Source of the DNA: Hawksworthiomyces lignivorus
Taxonomy: Eukaryota > Ascomycota > Sordariomycetes > Ophiostomatales > Ophiostomataceae
Assembly: GCA_002917075.1 (NCBI GenBank)
Contig: NTMA01000006.1
Span: forward strand, 767,382-831,381
Length of the DNA: 64,000 nucleotides
Direction of reading: 5' to 3'
The position numbers and the translations under genes are program-made. Each line of letters opens with the position of its first letter. The first letter of the stretch is position 1. Shown here piece by piece: positions 56,550 to 64,000 of the stretch. Below the pieces are notes generated by a model. The model saw only the letters and a list, made by a program, of their open reading frames with translations, had not been told where the DNA came from and searched no databases.

Positions 56550-59500
56550 TAGCGGCCTATGTTAATGGTAGTAGAGACGGACGAATTGAGTCCTCGGCTG
56601 GCGAGGCGACGGCCAAGAGCACAAAAGTGCTAAAGGCACCCAAACGAAAACGGGCTGAAACTGTAGATATAACAGACAGTCGAGAATCATCCGTCGCGTC
56701 AGAGAGGTCAGAAGCAAGCAGCAGCGCTGCGACGGATGTCGAGCAGAACGCTGCCTCCTCGCCAAAGCCAAGAGGGAGTGGGCGGGGCAAGAAGAAGAAG
56801 ATCATCAAGAAGGAAGACCAGGGAGATAGCACCGACGGTGAGGGGGCCACCACAACGCCGCCCGGTGCGCTCACGCCGGTGACGCAGCGGAGTCCCGAGG
56901 CGTGGCCGGCCTGGTTCCAGGCGCTGGAGAAGACGCACCGAGCGCTCAATCTGGTGTTCACCATCTGCTGCACGCGCAAGCACCTGCTGACGACGTTTGC
57001 GACGATCAAGACGGCCGTCGAGGCCAACACGGGCGGCAGCCCGCTGCACGAGGCCGACGTGGCCGCCGTGGCGGCGCTGCTAGCGTTCCGCTTCGGCCAC
57101 TTTGGTGGCGGCACCGCGGAAGCCACGCAGGCGGCGGGCACAATCCGCTTCGCCTACGTCGATGAGAAATCACTGCTACTGGACGTTCAGGGCGCCGAGC
57201 GCGACGAGACGTTCAAGACAACGGGTGGCGCAGGCGCCAGCAACCGCGTGCGCCGACGCATCACTGCCCAGGGCCCCGCAGTCGACGCCTCTGTGGGCGG
57301 CATCACGGGGCGAGAGACGCTCGGTGGCGGGAGGGGCGAGAGCAATGATGAATCGGGCAATAGCGGCCGCGAGGTGCTCTACTTTGAGTTCCTCGACGAG
57401 GGCCTCAAGCGCGAGGTGCTGCACCCCAAGACGGGCGAGCCCACCAAGTCGACGCGCATGCTGCGCGAAGAGAAGCTGCGCATTCCCGTATACGGGCAGA
57501 AGCAGATGGCGCAGCTCATCGGCCGGCGCAACAAGCGGTTTGCCGAGGCCATCAACGCCTACCTGGACCGGTGCGAGGCCGACCCCGATAGTCCCCTCGA
57601 CCCCGTGGAGACTCTGCAAAAGGAGGCGGAGGCGTTCATTCCCGTCCCCTCAGCTGCTGCAGAGGAAGGCAGTGGTGGCGGCGGAGCAGGAGGAGGTGTG
57701 GCAAGCGGGGACGGCGCGCAGGCGACTGCGGACAATGGGATTCCCGCGACGCTGCCGGAAGAGCGGAAGAGCATCGTGGAGATCGTGGACGAGCTCAAGG
57801 CCAGCCCGTGGTACTCGGGGCAGATCGTGCCGGACGGGCACCGGGTGTTCGAGGAGCAGGAGGCGGTGTACGGCGAGCTGGCGTTTCTGATGAGCCAGGA
57901 CCTGGTCAACGCGCTGTACAACGCCAAGGGCATCACGCAGTTCTACTCCCACCAGGCGGAGGCGATCAACGCGCTGCACGCGGGCGAGCACGTGGTGGTG
58001 GCGACGTCGACGAGCTCGGGCAAGTCGCTCATCTTCCAGCTGCCGGTGGCGCACGCGCTGGAGCAGGACCCGCAGGCGCGGGCGCTGTACATCTTCCCGA
58101 CCAAGGCGCTGGCGCAGGACCAGAAGCGCAGCCTGCGGGACCTGCTGGCGTACATGCCGGGGCTGATGGACGTGCTGGTGGAGACGTACGACGGCGACAC
58201 GCCGTGGAGCGAGCGCGACGCCATCCGCGAGCACGCGCGCGTCGTCTTCACCAACCCGGACATGCTGCACGCGGCGATCCTGCCGCAGGAGGCGCGGTGG
58301 CGCGGCTTCTTCCAAAAGCTGCAGTACGTGGTCGTGGACGAGCTGCACTACTACAACGGCCTGCTGGGCGCGCACATGGCCTTTGTCATGCGGCGGCTGC
58401 GGCGCGTGTGCGCGGCCGTCGGCAACCGCGCGGTGCGGTTCGTGTCGTGCTCGGCGACGGTGGCGAACCCGCGCGAGCACTTTGAGGCGCTCTTCGGCGT
58501 GATGGACTGGGAGCGGGAGCAGGCGCGGGCGCGGGCGCGCGAGGCGGGCGAAGCGGACGGTGAAGCGGACGGCGCCGCCGCCGACTGGTCGCCCGTGCGC
58601 CTGGTCGACCTGGACGGCTCGCCGTCCGGGCGCAAGGAGTTTCTGTGCTGGAACACGCCGTTCCGCGTGCCGGGCGACCAGGCCAGCGGGCGGGGCAGCG
58701 CGCTGTACGAGTGCGCGCGGCTGTTCTGCGAGCTGGTGCTGCGGGGCGTGCGGGTGATTGCGTTTTGCCGCGTGCGCGAGCAGTGCGAGAAGCTGGTCAG
58801 CGCGGTGCAGCGCGAGCTGCAGGAGGCGCGCGGGCGGCCCGAGGTGGCCGCGCGCGTCATGGGCTACCGCGGCGGCTACACGGCGGCGGACCGGCGGCGC
58901 ATCGAGGCCGACATGTTCGCGGGGCGGCTGGTGGGCATCGTGGCGACGACGGCGCTGGAGCTGGGCGTCGACATTGGCGCGCTCGACTGCGTGCTGACGT
59001 GGGGCTTCCCCTACACGATTGCCAACCTGCGGCAGCAGAGCGGGCGCGCGGGCCGGCGGCGCGGCCGCGACGCGCTGTCGATCCTGGTGGGCGACGGCTT
59101 CGCCGTCGACCAGTTCTACATGCAGAACCCGGACCAGCTGTTCGACCAGCCGCACGGCGCGCTGCAGGTCGACCTGACCAACCTGCTGGTGCGCGAGGGC
59201 CACGTGCAGTGCGCGGCCTACGAGCTGCCCATCCGGCCGCGCGACGACGAGCAGTACTTTGGCGCGGGGCTGGCCGCCCTGTGCGCCGAGCGCCTGGTGC
59301 CCGACGACCTGGGCTTCTACCACTGCCACGACCTGTTCCGCCCGCAGCCGTGGCGGCGGGTCGCCATCCGCGACACCGAGGACGAGCACTTTGCCATTGT
59401 CAACGCCGGCCGCAGCCCGCCCGTCGTGCTCGAGGAGCTGGACGCGTCCCGCGCCACCTTTACGCTCTACGACGGCGCCATCTTTCTGCACCAGGGCACC

Positions 59501-60442
59501 ACGTACCTGGTGAAGGAGTTCAGCCCGGAGAAGCGCATGGCGCGCGTCGAGCGCGTGCGCGTCGACTGGACCACGGAGCAGCGCGACTACACGGACATTG
59601 ACCCCGTGGAGACGGAGGCGATCCGGCGCATCGGCGTCGGCAGCAGCAACGGTAACAACAACGACGACGACGGCGACAGCGACGGCGACCGCGGCGAGCA
59701 CGTCGCCCGCGCCTACCTGGGCCGCATCCGCATCTCGCAGCACGTCTTTGGCTACTTCAAGGTCGACCGCCACGACCGCATCCTCGACGCCGTGCAGGTC
59801 GACAACCCACCGGTCGTGCGCTACAGCAAGGGCACGTGGCTGGACGTGCCGGCGGCCGGGCTGGCCGTGCTGGCGCGCCGCCGGCTGCACATGGCGGCGG
59901 CCATCCACGCGGCCGAGCACGCGGTGCTCAGCCTGCTGCCCAGCGTGGTCGTCAGCCTGCCCGGCGACGTGCGCACCGAGTGCAAGAGCAGCCTCAAGGA
60001 GTTCCAGAGCCGCCCCGTCACGCAGCGCACGCGCCCCGCCCGCCTCACGTTCTACGACGCCAAGGGCGGCGCCGGCGGCACCGGCCTCTCCACCAAGGCC
60101 TTTGACTTTGCCGACGAGCTGCTGCGCCAGGCCCTCGCCCGCGTCGAGAGCTGCGCCTGCGGCTTCGCCGCCGACCCCGCCCGCGGCTGCCTCGAGTGCG
60201 TCGCCTCGCCCTCGTGCCTCGAGGCCAACGCCGTCATGAGCAAGGCCGGCGCCGTCGTCGTCCTGCGCAGCCTGCTGGGCCTCCCCGTCGACGAGGACAG
60301 CCTGCCCATGGGACCCGAGGAGGGCATCCCCGAGGGGCCCGAGACCGTCGTGCTCGCCCAGCCCGTGCCCGGCGTGCGCGAGCCGCCGTCGTCGCCCGCC
60401 AAGACCAGGATCAAGACGGAGGCAGAGGCAGGAGGCGCATAG
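56534..60442 (+). CDS. hrq1: Hrq1-type RecQ4-like 3-prime to 5-prime DNA helicase
   Basis: Single exon, 1302 residues. An N-terminal disordered basic region (KRKRAE, GRGKKKKIIKK) is followed by a conserved pre-helicase part. The helicase core has Walker A TSTSSGKS at 491-498, FPTKALAQDQKR, FTNPDMLH, DELH at 602-605 in place of DEAH, SCSATVANP, IAFCRVREQCE, TTALELGVDIGALD and QQSGRAGRRRG. The C-terminal DUF1998-like region has a four-cysteine site: C1207, C1209, C1219 and C1222, with C1228 nearby, as in Hrq1/MrfA helicases. In yeast Hrq1 is a nuclear helicase for interstrand-crosslink repair and telomere maintenance, related to RECQL4. An Asn/Asp-rich insertion lies near 59640-59700. ATG 56534 is the first in-frame ATG. 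An upstream in-frame TTG at 56507 is unlikely. Confidence 0.93.
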   Translation: MADAVIAAYVNGSRDGRIESSAGEATAKSTKVLKAPKRKRAETVDITDSRESSVASERSEASSSAATDVEQNAASSPKPRGSGRGKKKKIIKKEDQGDSTDGEGATTTPPGALTPVTQRSPEAWPAWFQALEKTHRALNLVFTICCTRKHLLTTFATIKTAVEANTGGSPLHEADVAAVAALLAFRFGHFGGGTAEATQAAGTIRFAYVDEKSLLLDVQGAERDETFKTTGGAGASNRVRRRITAQGPAVDASVGGITGRETLGGGRGESNDESGNSGREVLYFEFLDEGLKREVLHPKTGEPTKSTRMLREEKLRIPVYGQKQMAQLIGRRNKRFAEAINAYLDRCEADPDSPLDPVETLQKEAEAFIPVPSAAAEEGSGGGGAGGGVASGDGAQATADNGIPATLPEERKSIVEIVDELKASPWYSGQIVPDGHRVFEEQEAVYGELAFLMSQDLVNALYNAKGITQFYSHQAEAINALHAGEHVVVATSTSSGKSLIFQLPVAHALEQDPQARALYIFPTKALAQDQKRSLRDLLAYMPGLMDVLVETYDGDTPWSERDAIREHARVVFTNPDMLHAAILPQEARWRGFFQKLQYVVVDELHYYNGLLGAHMAFVMRRLRRVCAAVGNRAVRFVSCSATVANPREHFEALFGVMDWEREQARARAREAGEADGEADGAAADWSPVRLVDLDGSPSGRKEFLCWNTPFRVPGDQASGRGSALYECARLFCELVLRGVRVIAFCRVREQCEKLVSAVQRELQEARGRPEVAARVMGYRGGYTAADRRRIEADMFAGRLVGIVATTALELGVDIGALDCVLTWGFPYTIANLRQQSGRAGRRRGRDALSILVGDGFAVDQFYMQNPDQLFDQPHGALQVDLTNLLVREGHVQCAAYELPIRPRDDEQYFGAGLAALCAERLVPDDLGFYHCHDLFRPQPWRRVAIRDTEDEHFAIVNAGRSPPVVLEELDASRATFTLYDGAIFLHQGTTYLVKEFSPEKRMARVERVRVDWTTEQRDYTDIDPVETEAIRRIGVGSSNGNNNDDDGDSDGDRGEHVARAYLGRIRISQHVFGYFKVDRHDRILDAVQVDNPPVVRYSKGTWLDVPAAGLAVLARRRLHMAAAIHAAEHAVLSLLPSVVVSLPGDVRTECKSSLKEFQSRPVTQRTRPARLTFYDAKGGAGGTGLSTKAFDFADELLRQALARVESCACGFAADPARGCLECVASPSCLEANAVMSKAGAVVVLRSLLGLPVDEDSLPMGPEEGIPEGPETVVLAQPVPGVREPPSSPAKTRIKTEAEAGGA

Positions 60443-61447
60443 AGAGAAGGAACACGCACATATATTATCTACAGAGGGAGCCGACCTGCACTATAACCCC
60501 AGAGAGAGGCCTACATTCTCGTCACAGCTGTCATCCTGGAAGCAAAGCGCCTCCTGAGACAGATTCATCACATTACTCACAAACAAAGAAGCAAACACAG
60601 CTTTTTCTGTGAAGCAAACAGAACAATTAATGACATACCGTATACCATAGAAGAGACTCGCTCTGCAAAGTGGCAGAGAACAAGCACAAAATGAGGAATG
60701 AACAGTAATCATAACCTGTCCAGTGTGACACGACAAATCAATAAATGCATGGCATGCATCTTGTGCCGTTAGATGCTGCAAGACTTTGTTTTTGCCGCAG
60801 CTCTCAGGTATCATCTGCGTATAAGCTTAAGCTGCTGCTGAGGGCCGCCGCCCACTTAGGCCGAGCTTCATCTAGCCGAGGTATCTCACGACTCCACCTG
60901 TATACATCATTTCCACGGCCGAATCTGCTGTTCAACTGCAGGCCTTAGCCGCATCCCCACACTCCCCAGACGTTGTCCAGCCCCAGTTCTTCTTCACTGG
61001 CACACTGAATATCAGTAGAGCAATACGGTGAATCAGTAGTGCCATTGACTTGCAGCGTTCTTCTAGCCCTCACAGCGCTGCAGTGAGCCGATCTGTGCAC
61101 TTTTGGCGGTCCCCCTTCTCCTCTCATCCTGCCTCTCTTTTTGAAGCCTTCCTTTTGCCGAGTTGTATAATTCTGGTTTCTTTTTTCTTCTTCTTCTTCT
61201 TCTTCTCTTTTCCATCTTCTTTTCTTGTATTATCTCTGCATTTCTTTTGTTGCATTCCTCATCTGTGCAACCGCTAAAGCTACCAAGCAACACGTGCCTC
61301 CGTGTCAGCCTCGGCTCTTTACGTCATCCAGTAAGCGTTACTCGCGAGCTTCACTTTCGTCGATCGATATCGTCTTCAAACTTCGCCTAGACCTCAATTC
61401 CATCTCTTGGGTCGTCTCCTCATACCTTTCCCTCTATCTCGCCCAAT
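60443..61447. other. Intergenic region between hrq1 and eci1
   Basis: About 1 kb, no gene supported. It holds the hrq1 3-prime flank and the promoter of the isomerase gene. A TTC microsatellite of about seven units lies at 61185-61206, in the probable leader. Confidence 0.6.
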
Positions 61448-62384
61448 ATGGCTACCACCGCCGACCCGGAAGTCATCCGCCTCTCCTACGAGGGCCGCGT
61501 AGCCACCATCACTATTGACAACCCTAAGAAGCTCAATGCCCTCTCTCTGCTGCAATATTATGACCTCGCCTGCAAGATGCGTGAGGTCGCCAAGCGCGAT
61601 GACATTTACATTACCTTCCTGACGGGTAACGGCCGGTTCTTCTCTGCGTAAGTTCACCCTTTTTTTTGGTCTTTTGGACCCCGTTGTGCTCGAGAGGGAG
61701 CATCGATGTTACATAGATCATAATGGTCTTACTAACTTAAATTGCTAAAGCGGTGCTGATGTTACGCTCGCCCAGGGCGCCCCCCAGGGCACCGGGAGAG
61801 AGGTTCACTTCCACTGGCTCCGCTCGTTTGTGGCGTTCAACCTGAACATTGCCCGCGCCTTCTACACGCACCCCAAGATCCTGGTCGTGGGCCTGAACGG
61901 CCCCGCCGTGGGCCTGTCGGCGGCGCTGGTCGGCTTTGCCGACTTTGTCTACTGCACGCCGTCGACGTTCATCCTGACGCCCTTCAGCTCGCTGGGCCTG
62001 GTTGCCGAGGGCGGCGCCTCCATGGGCCTGGTGCAGCGCCTGGGCCGCGCCAAGGCCAACGAGGCCCTGCTGATGAGCAAGCGCATTAGTAGCGACGAGC
62101 TGCTGTCGACGGGCTTCGCCAACGCCGTCTTTGGCGGCGAGGACGCCGCCTCCGACAAGGCCTTCCAGGCGCGCGTGCGCCGCGAGATCGACGAACGCCT
62201 GGGCGACCACCTGGTCGGCGATTCGCTGCTGGGCATCAAGCGCCTGGTGCGCCGCCCGGACGACGAGGCCCTCGATGTGCAGAACGTGCAGGAGGTGTTC
62301 GCCGGCCTGGACCGCTTCATGTCCGGCGTGCCGCAGGAGGAGTTCCGCAAGCTGGCCTCGGGCGAGAAGCGGCACAAGCTGTAA
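61448..62384 (+). CDS. eci1: Peroxisomal delta3,delta2-enoyl-CoA isomerase (crotonase family)
   Basis: Two exons, 61448-61647 and 61751-62384, give 277 residues. Splicing joins GRFFSA to GADVTLAQG, restoring the crotonase oxyanion-hole motif. Further family features are IDNPKKLNALSL near the N-terminus, KILVVGLNGPAVGLSAALVG, FILTPFSSLGLVAEGGASMG and NEALLMSKRI. The C-terminal tripeptide HKL resembles a PTS1 peroxisomal signal, as in yeast Eci1, which ends HRL. The enzyme shifts cis/trans-3-enoyl-CoA to trans-2-enoyl-CoA so that unsaturated fatty acids can enter beta-oxidation. A plain enoyl-CoA hydratase is less likely because of the overall Eci1-like pattern (AEGGASMGLVQRLG). It is convergent with cog1, with a 165-bp gap. 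Confidence 0.88.
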
Positions 62385-62549
62385 AGTTTTTTTTTAAAAA
62401 AAGAAGAGAACAGAAAACAAAGTCCATGTTTGTTGTCTTTGGAGGATACATAGTCTATTTTTGTTTTCTCAAGGCCTGTACTAATCCCTCTTTCCGCGCT
62501 CAAATGTACATATTTTATGATTCCTCTATTGTCTCTAGCCCTTCCTCTG

Positions 62550-64000
62550 CTACTGTGCCAGAAGCCCGAATAAAAGGCTTGTTTTCTTCCAGTACTCTTG
62601 TGCCCCTTCGGCGATGCGGTCCCGCGGCGCCTTAGTAGGGTTACCGCTGGTAGCTTGGCTCTCCAGCCCGGACCGTTCGTAGACGGCTTTCTCTAGTGCA
62701 GCTAGAGGCCACTCGGCCGCATCATTCTTTTTGCCTCCTGCCACAGCTGCATCTGCGTCAAGAGGAGCGATGCCGCACCGGAGCCAGGCAATGTCAAAGA
62801 GCCACTGCAGCAGCAGATCGCGCCTCTGTTCGTCGGAGAGCTCGGCAGACTCCGAGTCTTGCGTCGGCTTGTCGGCGTGGCCGTTCTCGCTATTTGTCTT
62901 GTCCTCTTCTTCTTCGTCTTCGTTGGCACCGTCTTTGTCTGTCTCTTGTTTCTCCTCGCCGGCCGCTTCGGAACTTTCTTTCTTTTTCGCGGATGATTTC
63001 TTTTTCGACTTCTTCGACTTGCTCGCTTCTTTCGGCTCCTCTGGCTCCTTGCTCGTGCTGGCTCGAAGATGCGGTGCCGTCTGTAGTATAGTGGTCCACT
63101 GCTCGGCCAGCTGGACTGACACCTGCTGCTTCAGCTCGGCCACGGCGGTGGGGCTCCAGAGGTCCATGCCGGCGGCGCCCATGGCGGACGACAGGTCGCG
63201 CAGGAACTTGAACACGCCAGGCGACGGCGACGACGGCAGGGCCAGCTGCTGTTTCGCGGCTCCCTCGTCGGACTCCCAGAGCAGCCGGCCAGCGACGGTC
63301 TTGCGCGCCAGGGCGGCCGAGACAAACTGCTCGAGGGGCGGCGCCACGACGATGGCGGCAATGGCGGCATGCAGCTCTGGGATGATGCCGAGGCCGAGGC
63401 GGTCGATGGCCGCGGAGGCGTCGGAAGCCGGCTCCAGAGCGGCGGCCGTGGGCCGGCGGCTGCGGACAGCGCGCAGCACGCGCAAGAGGTACATGGCGAC
63501 GTGGCCCTTTGCGGAGGAGGGGGCGTCGGCGGCGGCGCGGGTCCAGGCGGCGGCGATCTGGGTGTCGAGGTCGGCGAAGGCGGCGGCGAGGGCGGCGACG
63601 AGGGCGGCGCGCAGGGCCTGGGGGTCGTCGCGGCTGAGCAGGCGGTGGCGGGCGGCGATGGTGTCCTCGTCGTCGATGACGTCGTCGGCGTCCGGGTCGT
63701 CGTCCCAGCGCTGGCGGCGCATGGCGTCGACGACGGCGGCGGCCTCGTCGACGATGTGGCGCCAGGTGGCGTAGGCGGCGGCGGCGCGGCCGACGGCGTC
63801 GCCGCGGCCATGCAGGCGGGCGGCGACGCCGCGCAGAAAGGGCACGGCGCCGTCGGCCAGGTCGGTGTCGAGGTCGTTGTTGTCAGGTGCTGCGGCGGCG
63901 GCGGCAGCCCACAGGCTCGCGCTGGAGGAGGAGGCGGCGGCGGCGGCGGCGGCGGCGGCCTGCGCGGGCCACGCCGCCAGCGTGGCCGCGACCTCGGCGC
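62550..64000 (-). CDS. cog1: Conserved oligomeric Golgi complex subunit 1, C-terminal part
   Basis: The minus-strand frame is open from the right edge to TGA/TAA at 62550. The visible 482 residues are the C-terminal part, and the start lies beyond 64000. Features fit fungal Cog1: DLADGAVPFLRGVAARLHGRG, YATWRHIVDEAA, VMYLLRVL-type helices, LLWESDEG, VFKFLRDLSSAMG, MDLWSPTAVAELK and LLQWLFDIAWL, ending EGAQEYWKKTSLLFGLLAQ. Cog1 is in lobe A of the COG tethering complex that returns vesicles within the Golgi and maintains glycosylation enzymes. A Lys/Ser/Glu-rich disordered insertion (about 62870-63060) separates the two conserved blocks. A run of GGC triplets at about 63921-63960 codes for poly-Ala. 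Confidence 0.85.
   Translation of the reverse strand, partial: AEVAATLAAWPAQAAAAAAAAASSSSASLWAAAAAAAPDNNDLDTDLADGAVPFLRGVAARLHGRGDAVGRAAAAYATWRHIVDEAAAVVDAMRRQRWDDDPDADDVIDDEDTIAARHRLLSRDDPQALRAALVAALAAAFADLDTQIAAAWTRAAADAPSSAKGHVAMYLLRVLRAVRSRRPTAAALEPASDASAAIDRLGLGIIPELHAAIAAIVVAPPLEQFVSAALARKTVAGRLLWESDEGAAKQQLALPSSPSPGVFKFLRDLSSAMGAAGMDLWSPTAVAELKQQVSVQLAEQWTTILQTAPHLRASTSKEPEEPKEASKSKKSKKKSSAKKKESSEAAGEEKQETDKDGANEDEEEEDKTNSENGHADKPTQDSESAELSDEQRRDLLLQWLFDIAWLRCGIAPLDADAAVAGGKKNDAAEWPLAALEKAVYERSGLESQATSGNPTKAPRDRIAEGAQEYWKKTSLLFGLLAQ
63921..63960 (+). repeat. GGC/GCC triplet repeat coding poly-Ala in cog1
   Basis: Run of GGC triplets on the plus strand, read as Ala codons in the minus-strand cog1 frame. 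Length may vary between strains and is error-prone in sequencing. Confidence 0.75.

Noticed and set aside
57650..59920. 756-codon open frame on the minus strand opposite hrq1
   Set aside because: Antisense of GC-rich helicase codons. The plus strand carries all helicase motifs.

Overview
This window is nuclear DNA from a filamentous ascomycete, most likely a Sordariomycete. The evidence is short GT-AG introns with CTRAC-type branch sites, GC-rich third codon positions, pyrimidine-rich leaders before start codons, a HET-domain NLR, a fungal C2H2 plus fungal-specific-domain regulator, and tRNA genes with short introns after the anticodon. I cannot fix genus or species from sequence alone. I support 13 complete protein-coding genes, one running off the right edge, one intact Gag-like ORF with a decayed tandem copy, and four tRNA-Gln genes.

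Left part (1-18 kb): a spliced C2H2 transcription factor (1629-4294), a GPI-anchored GH16 cell-wall glycosidase (10277-11547) and a GH64-type beta-1,3-glucanase with an unusual hydrophobic C-terminal extension (15598-17799). They are separated by 4-6 kb stretches in which I find no gene.

Centre-left (18-31 kb): an oversized SWR1-complex subunit Vps72/YL1 on the minus strand, divergent from a 1488-residue HET-NACHT-ankyrin NLR. The ankyrin repeats of that NLR are 102-bp units, and the last full ones are nearly identical. Downstream lies a gene-poor stretch with fragments of possible broken genes.

Centre (30.6-35.9 kb): a compact housekeeping and chromatin block with a complex I NDUFA5-type subunit, the Pol I core-factor subunit Rrn11, and the PRC2 WD40 subunit EED on the opposite strand. 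About 6.7 kb without a recognisable gene follows, then a PAS-domain protein (42544-44489), a Yip4/YIPF6 Golgi membrane protein (45433-46522) and a Yrb2/RanBP3-like Ran-binding protein (48528-50678).

Right part (51.3-64 kb): a tandem duplication of a roughly 1.5-kb unit carrying a Copia-Gag-like ORF (one copy intact, one broken by stops), four intron-containing tRNA-Gln genes (one TTG, three CTG), the Hrq1 helicase, a peroxisomal enoyl-CoA isomerase and the C-terminal part of Cog1. The genes do not form one pathway. The region most likely to be evolving fast is the NLR with its homogenised repeats. The second is the Gag duplication beside the tRNA cluster.
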